Of a stretch of 64,000 bases of DNA, positions 53,556 through 62,201 are shown piece by piece. The translations under genes and the position numbers were made by a program. The DNA lies in NCBI GenBank assembly GCA_964451415.1, contig CAYVHU010000013.1, positions 1-64,000 of the forward strand, given 5' to 3'. Each line of letters begins with the position of its first letter. The stretch's first letter is position 1. Below the pieces are notes generated by a model. It saw only the letters and a list, made by a program, of their open reading frames with translations. It was not told where the DNA came from and ran no database searches. Source of the DNA: CAYVHU01 sp964451415. GTDB taxonomy: Bacteria; Pseudomonadota; Alphaproteobacteria; Rhodospirillales; Magnetovibrionaceae.

Positions 53556-54623
53556 ATGGCCGCACTTGCACGACGTTCGCGCCACCGCAGCGACATCTGG
53601 CCCGGGTTCGTGGACGCCCTGGCCTCGCTGCTTCTGGTCATTATTTTTCTGTTGATGGTGTTCGTGCTGGCCCAGTTCTTCATGGGGGAAGCCCTGTCGG
53701 GCCGGGAAAGCGCCTTGCAGAAATTAAATGCGCAAGTCGCGGACATGAGCGATCTGATGGCGGTTGAGCAAGCTTCCAACCGGCGTTTGCGCGCAGACGT
53801 CAACCGTTTGTCCACGGAATTGCAGGGCTCCATCGCCACGGGGGACCGCCTGAAGGGAAAACTCCGCGCCTTAAGCGGCGATGTCGCCCGACTGAAAGCC
53901 TTGAAGGCGCAACTGGAAGCCAGCATCGGAAAACTGGCCGCGCAGACCCGCCAAAAGGGTGCCGCTCTGCTGGCCGAAAAAGAACTTTCAAAAAGCGCCC
54001 GCGCGCAAGTCGCATTGTTAAACCAGCAACTTGCGGCCCTGAAAGATCAGATGGCAACGCTGAATACGGCCCTGGGCGCGGCTGAGAAAAAAGCCAAGAA
54101 ACAAAACGTGCAGATTGTTTCGTTGGGCAAACGGCTGAACGCCGCACTCGCCAGCAAGGTTATGGAATTGTCCGCTTACCGTTCCGAATTCTTCGGTCGG
54201 CTGGCAAAAATCCTCGGCCATCAGCCGGGGATTAAAATCGTTGGGGATCGTTTCGTCTTTCAATCCGAAGTTCTGTTCGCCAGTGGCGAAGCGGATATCA
54301 ATCCGTCGGCCTACAGCCAGTTGAACAATCTGGCGATTACCCTCAAGGACCTGGAAAAACGCATTCCCTCCGATATCGACTGGGTTCTGCGCATCGACGG
54401 CCATACGGATCGCCTGCCCATCAAAACGGCAAAATTCGCCTCCAACTGGGAACTGAGTTCAGCGCGGGCCATTTCCGTCGTCAAATACCTGATCGCCCAC
54501 GACGTTCCGGCAAAACGTCTGGTGGCGGCGGGATTTGCACAATACGACCCCGTCGCTTCGGGAACCTCACCGGCGACCTTGAAACGCAACCGGCGCATCG
54601 AACTGAAATTGACGCAACGATAA
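53556..54623 (+). CDS. MotB/OmpA-like peptidoglycan-anchored protein
   Basis: This 355-aa protein starts MAALARRSRHRSDIWPGFVD. The single membrane helix (about 18-43) begins with Asp20, where MotB has its proton-carrying Asp. A coiled coil covers about 50-200 (VARLKALKAQLEASIGKLAA), then an OmpA-like domain with FQSEVLFASGEADINPSAYS and LRIDGHTDRLPI...NWELSSARAISVVKYL. The RBS is acggag. Together with the gene before it, it has the parts of an ion-driven stator. The long coiled coil is unlike flagellar MotB. Confidence 0.9.
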   Translation: MAALARRSRHRSDIWPGFVDALASLLLVIIFLLMVFVLAQFFMGEALSGRESALQKLNAQVADMSDLMAVEQASNRRLRADVNRLSTELQGSIATGDRLKGKLRALSGDVARLKALKAQLEASIGKLAAQTRQKGAALLAEKELSKSARAQVALLNQQLAALKDQMATLNTALGAAEKKAKKQNVQIVSLGKRLNAALASKVMELSAYRSEFFGRLAKILGHQPGIKIVGDRFVFQSEVLFASGEADINPSAYSQLNNLAITLKDLEKRIPSDIDWVLRIDGHTDRLPIKTAKFASNWELSSARAISVVKYLIAHDVPAKRLVAAGFAQYDPVASGTSPATLKRNRRIELKLTQR

Positions 54624-54685
54624 CTGGTCATCTGTTCTTTTACCGGTTATAAAGTGACCCATGGCGATTGGCCGACCTCTCGGTT

Positions 54686-55972
54686 ATGCTCCTCACCCCC
54701 CCCGGACTCACAAAAAAAACAAACGCAATGTTCATTCTTTTTCTTATCGTATTTATCGACCTGATCGGTTTCGGCATCGTCATCCCGTTGTTGCCTTTCT
54801 ATGGCGAACATTTCCTGGCCGACCCTTTCACGGTAACGTTGCTGATGGCGACGTATTCCATGGGACAATTCGTCGCCGCCCCGTTCTGGGGCCGCTTGAG
54901 CGACACCGTCGGACGACGCCCCGTCTTGCTATTGAGTTTGTTCGGCGCGGTCATTTCTTATATTTGGCTGGGGTTTGCCTCGACCTTGTGGATGCTGTTC
55001 GCAGCGCGCGCCGTAAGCGGGCTAATGGCCGGCAACATTTCCACGGCCTTCGCTTACATCGCCGATATCACGACTGCGGAAAATCGTGCCAAGGGCATGG
55101 GGGTCGTCGGCGCCGCGTTTGGACTGGGATTCATCGCAGGACCCGCCCTCGGCGGGCTTCTGGCCGGTCCCGACCCTTTGAACGCCGACTATCTCACGCC
55201 GGCCCTCGCGGCGGCCGCCTTGTCGTTTCTGGCGTTTACCTTGACGGCAGCAAAGCTCAAGGAATCCCTTCCCGCGGAAATCCGCGCACAACGTGCGGCG
55301 CAACCGCGTCAAAGCCGTCTTGCCATGTTCAAAGCGACGCTTGGGGACCCCGGTGTCGGCTTTCTCATCGCCATCAGCGTGCTCACCACGTTCGCTTTCG
55401 CCGGGTTGGAAACCACCTTCGCCATGTGGTCACACCGCCAATTCGGCTGGGGACCTCAACAAAACGGATATCTGTTCGCATTTATCGGCATTATCGCCGC
55501 CACCGTACAAGGCGGTCTGGTCGGTCGGCTCACCAAGCGCTTCGGTGAAGGCAATTTGATCATTCAAGGGGCCGTGGCATTGGCCATCGGCATGGCGCTG
55601 GTGCCCTTCAGCACCCAAGTGGGACCGCTTCTCGGCGCCATGGTCCTTGTGGCCTATGGCTTCAGTGTGGTCAATCCGGCGCTGAACAGCTTGATTTCGT
55701 TGCGCACGCCCCCAACCCGTCAAGGCCAGATCATGGGCGTGGCGCGCTCCGCCACCACCTTGGCGCGCGTTCTGGGCCCGGCGTGGGCGGGGGTGTTATT
55801 TGCCATGCTGGGCAAGGAATGGCCGTATTTCGGCGGTGCCGTCCTGATGGTCATTGTGGCCTTGATGGGGCTTCACGCACGTAAAGACAATCTGACCGCC
55901 GCCGCCGCCGCCAAATCCTCTGCCACAAGTCTCGCGCCTGAGGTTGAAGACGGCTCCGCCCCCATAGACTGA
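54686..55972 (+). CDS. MFS exporter, tetracycline-resistance-protein-like (DHA1)
   Basis: This 428-aa transporter has twelve helices. Motif A is GRLSDTVGRRPVLLLS after TM2. The N-terminus FLIVFIDLIGFGIVIPLLPFY is typical of the Tet(A)-like DHA1 family. The start may be ATG 54686 or ATG 54728; TTG 54668 is also in frame. Members export drugs or metabolites; tetracycline itself cannot be assumed. It converges on cyaY. Confidence 0.9.
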   Translation: MLLTPPGLTKKTNAMFILFLIVFIDLIGFGIVIPLLPFYGEHFLADPFTVTLLMATYSMGQFVAAPFWGRLSDTVGRRPVLLLSLFGAVISYIWLGFASTLWMLFAARAVSGLMAGNISTAFAYIADITTAENRAKGMGVVGAAFGLGFIAGPALGGLLAGPDPLNADYLTPALAAAALSFLAFTLTAAKLKESLPAEIRAQRAAQPRQSRLAMFKATLGDPGVGFLIAISVLTTFAFAGLETTFAMWSHRQFGWGPQQNGYLFAFIGIIAATVQGGLVGRLTKRFGEGNLIIQGAVALAIGMALVPFSTQVGPLLGAMVLVAYGFSVVNPALNSLISLRTPPTRQGQIMGVARSATTLARVLGPAWAGVLFAMLGKEWPYFGGAVLMVIVALMGLHARKDNLTAAAAAKSSATSLAPEVEDGSAPID

Positions 55973-55985
55973 CGGCCGCGATCCT

Positions 55986-56318
55986 TTAATCGAAAGTGAT
56001 GGGTGTCCCGGAAAGTTGCGAAAACTCGCCGGACAGCAGTGTGGTGAGGATATCGTCGTTACGCGTCGATATCCAGGTCCCGGATTTACGGTCGAACGCA
56101 TAATGCGACGCCCCGCTTAACGGTGAGGACAACCAAATTTGCCGAACGGGCGTATTCTTGCTGATCACGTATTGGCGGGCATCGCTCAACTCGATGCTCA
56201 GGATTCCGTTGTCGAAATCCACATCGGCATTCTCACCCATGGCCACCTCGATGGCGTCAAACAGACGCTCCAGGGTTTCCTCGGCCAAATCTTCAAACTC
56301 ATCTGCATCCATACCCAT
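55986..56318 (-). CDS. cyaY: Frataxin homologue CyaY
   Basis: This 110-aa iron-binding protein modulates Fe-S cluster assembly by IscS. It has an acidic first helix (MDADEFEDLAEETLERLFDA), then a beta sheet (DVDFDNGILSIEL, QIWLSSPLSGASHYAFD, GTWIST). The length fits the family. A supply of Fe-S clusters is important for the Dsr enzymes in this window, but that is a general link only. Confidence 0.93.
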   Translation of the reverse strand: MGMDADEFEDLAEETLERLFDAIEVAMGENADVDFDNGILSIELSDARQYVISKNTPVRQIWLSSPLSGASHYAFDRKSGTWISTRNDDILTTLLSGEFSQLSGTPITFD

Positions 56319-56452
56319 AACCGACCTTTTCCTTTACACCTTGGCGTTTTCCCAGCGCGCAATATAACCACGGCGGGAACAAATTGGTATAAGACCTTGC
56401 ACGATGACGCGGGGTTGGTTATATAAAGCCCTCTAATTTTGGAGCCTGCGCG

Positions 56453-56677
56453 ATGAAACAAGACATTCACCCTGACTATCATACGATCACCGTCGAAATG
56501 ACCGATGGCAGCACCTTTGAGACCCGTTCCACTTGGGGCGCGAAAGGCGACGTTATCAAACTCGATATCGACCCGAAAACGCACCCGGCCTGGACGGGCG
56601 TTCACCGTTTGCTCGACAGCGGCGGTCAGTTGGCGAAATTCAAAAAGCGTTTCAAGGGCTTCGGCCTCAAGAGCTGA
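56453..56677 (+). CDS. rpmE: 50S ribosomal protein L31
   Basis: This 74-aa protein starts MKQDIHPDYHTITVEMTDG, followed by TRSTWGAKGDVIKLDIDPKTHPAW. It lacks the Cys pairs of zinc-binding L31, as is common in alphaproteobacteria. A terminator follows. Confidence 0.96.
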   Translation: MKQDIHPDYHTITVEMTDGSTFETRSTWGAKGDVIKLDIDPKTHPAWTGVHRLLDSGGQLAKFKKRFKGFGLKS

Positions 56678-56709
56678 TCTGGTTTTTGCAAATGCCAACG
56701 AAACACGTT

Positions 56710-56741
56710 GGGGGCGTCGGCACATGCCGACGCCCCTTTTG
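56710..56741 (+). terminator. Rho-independent terminator after rpmE
   Basis: The stem gggggcgtcggc / gccgacgcccc has loop acat and is followed by ttttgtttt. Confidence 0.9.
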
Positions 56742-56903
56742 TTTTGTTCCAGAAAGGTCTGTTCAGGTTTACGAATCCCCCATTGCGTTTTATGACTTAG
56801 AGGACATTTAACCAATACGGATTTATCGTAAGCGTATTTGCAGACATATCCTTCTCCACGCGACATAAGAACCATGGCGCATCGAGGTGGGATAGGGGCG
56901 GAA

Positions 56904-58778
56904 ATGGCAGCGACGAGTTATGAAATCCTGGTCTTACAAGGGGATAAATGGCGTATTCACGCCCAATTCCCTCCTTCTGCACGCGATGATGCGATTGAAG
57001 AAGCGAAGACGCTGGAAACCCTGCCCGGCATTCAAGGCATCAAAGTTGTCCGCGACACCTATGACGAGCGCACGGGGTTGTACCGCGAATACACCATCCA
57101 CAGGCACACGGCCAAACCTCAGGCGAAGCCTGCAGATGGCGGAATCTATGCACATTACATGGCGCGCGCTGGCGCCAAGCGCCTAGAGGACGCGAAGACC
57201 GACTTAGAGGCGCCCCCCCACCCGTCATCTCATGTCGGCGTGGTCGCCAAACTTCTTCTGGTGCTGGTTTTTTCCATCGCCATGTCAGCGCTATTGAGTG
57301 GCATTTTGTCCGCCGTTCTCCCCTATCGCAAAATCGTCGGCATCGCCTTGTACGGCCACACCCGCGCGACCGTCATGCTGATTGCCGCAACCTTTTTTTT
57401 CCTTGCTTCGGTCACCGCCACTTTCAAGACCTTCATGGCCAGCGATGAGTTGAATATTCCCGGCTTCAATTTTGCAAAAAAGCGCCGCCAACGCGAAATT
57501 GAACGCAAACACGACGCACAGGCGCGAAAACGGGCGGCTATCGTCCAGCGCGCCCAGGAAAAAGAACGAGAACGCCTACGTCTGCTGGAAGAGGAGTTGG
57601 CACGCGAAAAGGAAGAAGAAGACCGCGCCGCGGAACAAGATGCTGAGAAAAGCGGAGATGACGAAGCTGCCCCCGCCGAAGAAGACGCTGAAGAAGAGCC
57701 CCCCTCGCAGCTCTCGCCCCAGGCCGAAAAACACAAGGCCCTGCTTATGGGCTTTTTCAGCGCGGCCTTGAGCAGTCTTCCCGCAGAACGCAAAAAGATG
57801 GATAATTACAACCGCTTCGGCGTGAACCTGTACCTTGCCGGCGCCACCGAGGTCCTCAGCAGCGAACGCAACTTGGACAAAGACAGCGCCGTCACGATCC
57901 TATCGGACGCCTTGCAATTGATGGGGCTCAAACCCGAACATGCCGACGCCTTCGCGCGGCGCTACGAAGACTATCTGCTGCAAGACGAACGCTATATGAA
58001 AATGTTTCAGAGCGCGCGGCGTGATTTTTCCAAATTCCTCGACGATGGAGAAACCGCGTGTGCCAACCTGGATGCGGCTTTGCACGAATGGAACAAGCCG
58101 AAGACACCGGAAAATCCGGAAAAAGAAGTGATCGTGATGTTCACTGATATCGTGGGGTCAACCGCCATGACGCAGGAAAAGGGCAATCTGGCCGCCCAAG
58201 AGGTCGTCCGCGCCCACAATCGCGTGGTCCGCGATGCGTTGGCGAAAACGGACGGTAAGGAAATCAAGCACACCGGCGACGGAATCATGGCGTCGTTCAC
58301 CAATGTCCATCAAAGCCTGCTCGCCGCCCAACAAATGCAGATGATGATCCACATCCACAACCAGCAAAACCCGGAGATCCCGCTCAAGGTCAAAATCGGC
58401 ATCAACGCAGGCAGCGTGGTGGTGGAAGAAGAAGACCTTTACGGTGCCACGGTGCAGATGGCGGCACGCATCGTGGACAAGGCCCAGAAGGATATGATCC
58501 TGGTTTCCGACATTATCCGCTCCCTGGACAAGGACGCCGAGCGGCGTTTCGTCAAACGCGGCCCTTATTATATGAAGGGGATTAGCGGTCCCATCGATCT
58601 TTATGAATTCGTTTGGGATGACAACGCCGATGTCGCTGCCCTCGAAGTCCAGGCGGCCGCAGAACGACCGCAATTGGAGAAGACCTACGCCGCCGCCGCC
58701 GGAATTCCGCTAGCGGAAAAGACGCCTGAGACAAATCCTGCTCCCGTTTCAGCGCGTAAGCATCAAGACGCCGGATAA
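56904..58778 (+). CDS. Membrane class III adenylate/guanylate cyclase
   Basis: This 624-aa protein starts at the ATG at 56904 behind aggggcggaa; further ATG or GTG starts lie up to 56838. Residues 1-75 form a small alpha/beta region (TSYEILVLQGDKWRIHAQFP). Two TM helices follow, about 114-139 and 152-172. Next is a strongly charged Lys/Arg/Glu stretch (190-270) that looks like a long single helix, and a helical domain (275-385) which is not familiar to me. The class III catalytic domain (about 408-590) has metal-binding Asp in VMFTDIVGST (Asp415) and GDGIMASF (Asp459). It likely makes cAMP. The substrate-defining residues were not checked in detail. Confidence 0.9.
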   Translation: MAATSYEILVLQGDKWRIHAQFPPSARDDAIEEAKTLETLPGIQGIKVVRDTYDERTGLYREYTIHRHTAKPQAKPADGGIYAHYMARAGAKRLEDAKTDLEAPPHPSSHVGVVAKLLLVLVFSIAMSALLSGILSAVLPYRKIVGIALYGHTRATVMLIAATFFFLASVTATFKTFMASDELNIPGFNFAKKRRQREIERKHDAQARKRAAIVQRAQEKERERLRLLEEELAREKEEEDRAAEQDAEKSGDDEAAPAEEDAEEEPPSQLSPQAEKHKALLMGFFSAALSSLPAERKKMDNYNRFGVNLYLAGATEVLSSERNLDKDSAVTILSDALQLMGLKPEHADAFARRYEDYLLQDERYMKMFQSARRDFSKFLDDGETACANLDAALHEWNKPKTPENPEKEVIVMFTDIVGSTAMTQEKGNLAAQEVVRAHNRVVRDALAKTDGKEIKHTGDGIMASFTNVHQSLLAAQQMQMMIHIHNQQNPEIPLKVKIGINAGSVVVEEEDLYGATVQMAARIVDKAQKDMILVSDIIRSLDKDAERRFVKRGPYYMKGISGPIDLYEFVWDDNADVAALEVQAAAERPQLEKTYAAAAGIPLAEKTPETNPAPVSARKHQDAG

Positions 58779-58830
58779 TTTTTTCAAAATACCCCCCTTG
58801 CGACACCCCGTAAACGTGCCTAAATCAGAA

Positions 58831-58944
58831 CTGTCTTCCAGGATGCCGCTTACGGGTCCTAAATGTGGAAGACGTCATGAACGGGGGCATCGCCGCTAAG
58901 GTGGGATGTCCCATGAAACACTGATCGCTCAAAAAGGAGGACAG
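58831..58944 (+). promoter_or_regulatory. Possible RNA thermometer in the hsp20 5' leader
   Basis: ctgtcttcc (58831-58839) can pair with the Shine-Dalgarno region ggaggacag (58936-58944), eight Watson-Crick pairs and one G-U. The same upstream segment can instead pair with ggaagac (58867-58873), which would free the Shine-Dalgarno. The structure is thus ambiguous. Confidence 0.3.
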
Positions 58945-58949
58945 TTTCC

Positions 58950-59405
58950 ATGCGTACAATCGATCTTTCCCCTCTTCACCGTTTCGCCGTCGGCTTCGAC
59001 CACATACAGCGCCAACTTGACCAAATGGCCCATCTGGACGAAGCGGCACCGTCATACCCACCCTATAACATCGAAATTCTCAACGACGATGATTACCGCA
59101 TCGTCATGGCGGTGGCCGGTTTTGCGGAAAAAGACCTGGACATCACGGTTGAAAATTCACACCTGATCATTTCGGGACATATCGAACAAAACGACGAGTC
59201 AAAAAAGTACCTGCATCGCGGCATTGCCAGCCGTGCGTTCGAACGCCGTTTTGAATTGGCGGACCACATTAAAATCCGCAGCGCACGCTTGGACAATGGC
59301 TTGCTTTATATTGATCTGGTGCGCGAAGTACCGGAGGCTCTGAAGCCACGCAAAGTTAAAATCAAGTCCGAAGCTCCGTCGGCTATCGAGCATAAAGCGG
59401 CCTGA
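58950..59405 (+). CDS. Small heat-shock protein, Hsp20/IbpA type
   Basis: This 151-aa alpha-crystallin-domain chaperone starts MRTIDLSPLHRFAVGFDHI. The crystallin core runs about 40-130 with YNIEILNDDDYRIVMAVAGF, DITVENSHLIISG and LHRGIASRAFERRFELAD, typical of IbpA-class proteins. The conserved I-x-I/V tail is not evident. A strong RBS (aaggagg) precedes the ATG. An inverted repeat after the stop (59422-59459) may end the transcript. Confidence 0.94.
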   Translation: MRTIDLSPLHRFAVGFDHIQRQLDQMAHLDEAAPSYPPYNIEILNDDDYRIVMAVAGFAEKDLDITVENSHLIISGHIEQNDESKKYLHRGIASRAFERRFELADHIKIRSARLDNGLLYIDLVREVPEALKPRKVKIKSEAPSAIEHKAA

Positions 59406-59421
59406 TCATCCTGAACACCAT

Positions 59422-59459
59422 CGCCTTGCGAGGCGCCTCAAAGAGCGCATCGCAAGGCG
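59422..59459 (+). terminator. Inverted repeat after hsp20
   Basis: cgccttgcga / tcgcaaggcg is a perfect 10-bp stem with an 18-nt loop. T-rich sequence (attttttgtatttttc) begins 11 bases later, so termination is possible but not classical. Confidence 0.5.
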
Positions 59460-59555
59460 TGGTGCAATATTTTTTGTATTTTTCCCGTTTTACGATCGCA
59501 CACGCTATAATTGATTCGTGTATGGGATTCGCTTATTGGAATCGGGAGAAATCTT

Positions 59556-59804
59556 ATGACGCGAAATATGGGCGGAATTGACCGCGTGATCCGCGGCGTT
59601 GTTGGTGCGGTGTTGATTGCAACATTCTTTCTATCGCCGCCGGCCAGTGTCTATCTGTCATGGGGAATCCTCATCGTCGGGATCGCCATGTTGGTGACAT
59701 CCTTGGTCGGCTGGTGCCCGCCGTACGCAATTTTCGGGTTTAAAACATGTTCACTCAACGGCCCCACAAAACCGGACTCTCAACATAATGCCCCCCCGAC
59801 ATAA
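59556..59804 (+). CDS. DUF2892 small membrane protein (second copy)
   Basis: This 82-aa protein starts at the ATG at 59556 behind gggagaa. It begins MTRNMGGIDRVIRGVVGAVL, has two membrane helices, and the GWCPPYAIFGFKTCS signature of the family. It is a paralogue of the gene at 35092 but clearly divergent. The frame goes 15 codons further up without good coding signs. Confidence 0.85.
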   Translation: MTRNMGGIDRVIRGVVGAVLIATFFLSPPASVYLSWGILIVGIAMLVTSLVGWCPPYAIFGFKTCSLNGPTKPDSQHNAPPT

Positions 59805-60139
59805 GGCTCATGTATAAAGGGGATCATGTACAAAAGGGTCACCCATACAAAAGGGCAACCCATACAAAAGGGCCGCCCAGTAGGCGACCCTTCGAAAGCA
59901 CAGCGGAGCCCTGTTAAACTCGCCTTTATTGTTATCTTAAAATGACAATACCATGCGTTTGCGTGTGGTCAAGATATGATCTGAAAGCATCACGCAAGGT
60001 CGTGTTTTTATTACAAAAAAACGCCACATGAAAAGATGGCGCAAGTTTAACACGGAGGCGTCGAAGGCAAACCGATGCGGGAATCGCATGGCGTCACCAT
60101 TCGACTTCAATTCATCATACCATCCGCGCCCTTAAACAA
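59805..60139. other. 335-bp non-coding stretch with tandem repeats
   Basis: After the 17-bp repeats the sequence is AT-richer than its neighbours and holds no frame that looks coding. Short inverted pairs such as gggccgccc-ag-taggcgaccc (about 59870-59890) occur. I see no known RNA gene. Confidence 0.5.
59808..59874 (+). repeat. Four tandem repeats of about 17 bp after the DUF2892 gene
   Basis: Units tcatgtataaagggga, tcatgtacaaaagggtc, acccatacaaaagggca and acccatacaaaagggcc follow the stop codon at once. The last two differ at one base. No palindrome is seen in the unit. Confidence 0.8.
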
Positions 60140-60322
60140 CTACGATTTAAAAAAGGTATGGGCGCTGAGCAACGCAGCCTCCTTGGCCGTGATGGCGCTT
60201 TGGGCGCGTGCAATTTCCACTTTCAAGGTTTCGATATAGGCCTTAATGGCGTCAATGGACATTTCGTCCAAGTTTTTCAACCGCGCTTTGACGATACGCG
60301 GTTCCAGGTCATCCGAGTCCAT
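60140..60322 (-). CDS. DUF1192 small protein
   Basis: This 60-aa protein begins MDSDDLEPRIVKARLKNLDE, followed by a helix (AYIETLKVEIARAQSAITAKE). The acidic start and L-x-x-Y-I-x-x-L-x-x-E-I-x-R pattern fit the alphaproteobacterial DUF1192 family. The ATG at 60322 follows aaaggagaaagg. Its role is unknown. It is divergent to the quinone oxidoreductase gene, with which such genes are often neighbours. Confidence 0.82.
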   Translation of the reverse strand: MDSDDLEPRIVKARLKNLDEMSIDAIKAYIETLKVEIARAQSAITAKEAALLSAHTFFKS

Positions 60323-60389
60323 AAACGCCTTTCTCCTTTGTCGGAACGCATACGACATTATAATGGAGCGCCCCGGTGGAAGCAAAAAG

Positions 60390-61358
60390 ATGCGATGCAT
60401 AGAACTCAAACACGGCAGGCTCGTTGCAGCGCATCGTCCCGTTCGCGCTCCCGCGCCGGGTGAAGTCCTGATCCGCATCGCCGCCGCCGGGGTCAATCGC
60501 CCCGACATTTTACAACGCGACGGCTTGTATCCCCCACCGGCTGGGGACAGCGACATTCTTGGACTTGAATGCGCCGGTGAAATTGAAAGCCTCGGCGAGG
60601 GCGTCACACAGTGGGTTCCGGGCGAAGCTGTATGCGCCTTGCTGAACGGCGGTGGATACGCGCAATACGTCACGGTCCCTGCCGGCCAATGTCTGCGCGT
60701 TCCGAACGCTCTGAACATGATCCAGGCCGCCAGCCTACCGGAAACCTACTTTACGGTGTGGAGCAACCTTTTCGACCGCGCCAGGCTCCAGCCCGGCGAA
60801 AGCCTTCTGGTTCACGGCGGCACCAGCGGCATCGGCGTGGCGGCCATCCAGATCGCTTCTCGTTTGGGGGTCCACGTCATGACGACGGCGCGCAGCGATG
60901 AAAAATGTCGGGTTTGCCGGGATCTCGGCGCAGAAGTCGCCCTAAACTACCATCGCGAAGACTTCGTTCCCACGGCCCGCGAATTCGGCGCGAAAAACGG
61001 TGTGGACGTGATCCTCGACATGGTGGGCGGAGATTACATTGCGCGTAACATCAAAGCCCTGGCCCCGGACGGACGGCTGGTGAACATCGCTTTCCAGAAC
61101 GGTTCGCGCGCCGATATCGACTTCATGGCCATCATGCTTAAACGCCTCACCATCAGCGGCTCGACCCTGCGTGCGCGCTCGCCCGCCTTCAAGGCCGCCA
61201 TCGCAGACAAACTCAAAACCCATGTCTGGCCGCTTTTGGAAAGGGGAGATATCCGCCCCGTCGTCCACGCCACGTTCCCTTTGGAACATGCCGATGAGGC
61301 CCTAAGGGCCATGGAATCCGGCGGTCATATCGGAAAAATCATCCTTACGGTTTCATAA
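60390..61358 (+). CDS. NAD(P)H:quinone oxidoreductase (zinc-free MDR family)
   Basis: This 322-aa medium-chain dehydrogenase/reductase is of the QOR/PIG3 type. Its N-terminal GroES-like domain has AAAGVNRPDILQRDGLYPPP and LGLECAGEIESLG without zinc-ligand cysteines. The Rossmann part has LLVHGGTSGIGVAAIQIA. The ATG at 60390 follows ggtggaagc; an ATG at 60363 is an alternative. It reduces quinones or other enones with NADPH. Confidence 0.92.
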   Translation: MRCIELKHGRLVAAHRPVRAPAPGEVLIRIAAAGVNRPDILQRDGLYPPPAGDSDILGLECAGEIESLGEGVTQWVPGEAVCALLNGGGYAQYVTVPAGQCLRVPNALNMIQAASLPETYFTVWSNLFDRARLQPGESLLVHGGTSGIGVAAIQIASRLGVHVMTTARSDEKCRVCRDLGAEVALNYHREDFVPTAREFGAKNGVDVILDMVGGDYIARNIKALAPDGRLVNIAFQNGSRADIDFMAIMLKRLTISGSTLRARSPAFKAAIADKLKTHVWPLLERGDIRPVVHATFPLEHADEALRAMESGGHIGKIILTVS

Positions 61359-61503
61359 GCATGACAAATTTCCTCAACAATCTTTTGCAGCAAGGCGGTT
61401 TCCCTGGTTTACCCGCCTTCGGTTTTGCCCTAAAAAGAGGCGCTTGACGCGAATGTATGAACAATAGCGTCGACCCAAAATTCAAGGACAAGGATACCGG
61501 ATT

Positions 61504-62181
61504 ATGGCGCAGCCTTTGATGCCCAAGGCGACGGCCGTGTGGCTCGTTGAAAACACCGCCCTTTCGTTCGAGCAGATCGCCGAGTTTACCGGACTGCATG
61601 AACTTGAGATCCAGGCGATTGCCGACGGCGATGTCGCGATGGGCATACAAGGCGCGGACCCCATCGCCACGGGCGCATTGACGCAACAAGAAATCGACCG
61701 TTGTCAGGCCGATGAGGATGCACGCCTGAAAATTTCCAAGGGAACTTTGCCGCAGCCGAAAATGCGCGGCAAGGGCGCACGCTATACCCCCGTATCCAAA
61801 CGTCAGGACCGCCCGGACGCCATCGCGTGGCTGGTCAAGCACCACCCGGAGATGACGGATGCACAAATCTCGCGTTTGATCGGCACCACAAAATCAACGA
61901 TCAAGTCGGTGCGTGAACGCAGCCACTGGAATATCTCCAAGATCAAACCGCAAAGCCCGGTGGGCCTGGGCTTGTGCAGCGAAGCCGATCTGGAAAAAAT
62001 GGTCGCCGTGGCACGCGCCAAAGCCGGCACCACACACTCGCCGGAGACAGTACAAACCCACGTCGTGGACGCGCCCGCACGCGAGCCCACACTGCCCGAC
62101 ATGTCGGCGCCGGTGCGCTCATCGGAACCGGTACCGACAGTTGAATCCGTGTTTGGTCCGCAAAAAGACAAAACGGAATAA
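61504..62181 (+). CDS. trcR: DUF1013 protein, TrcR-type cell-cycle transcription regulator
   Basis: This 225-aa protein starts MAQPLMPKATAVWLVENTAL. DUF1013 features are an N-terminal helical segment (SFEQIAEFTGLHELEIQAIA), then DPIATGALTQQEI, and a second similar segment (PDAIAWLVKHHPEMTDAQISRLIGTTKSTI) resembling a helix-turn-helix. In Caulobacter the family member TrcR binds RNA polymerase and influences CtrA-controlled genes. The C-terminal 50 residues are Pro/Ser-rich. It stands alone between a quinone oxidoreductase and a degenerate GGDEF gene. Confidence 0.9.
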   Translation: MAQPLMPKATAVWLVENTALSFEQIAEFTGLHELEIQAIADGDVAMGIQGADPIATGALTQQEIDRCQADEDARLKISKGTLPQPKMRGKGARYTPVSKRQDRPDAIAWLVKHHPEMTDAQISRLIGTTKSTIKSVRERSHWNISKIKPQSPVGLGLCSEADLEKMVAVARAKAGTTHSPETVQTHVVDAPAREPTLPDMSAPVRSSEPVPTVESVFGPQKDKTE

Positions 62182-62201
62182 CCCGCGCAACGGATCGACG
62201 C

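Noticed and set aside
52355..54623. Zorya-type anti-phage system
   Set aside because: The MotA-like and MotB-like pair recalls ZorA/ZorB, but no helicase (ZorD), ZorC or ZorE follows; the next gene is an MFS exporter.
54686..55972. Tetracycline resistance gene
   Set aside because: The MFS protein is Tet-like in fold and motif A, but this family is broad in chromosomes of environmental bacteria and there are no mobile elements around it.
59808..59874. CRISPR array
   Set aside because: The 17-bp units are directly adjacent with no spacers, and no cas gene is in the window.
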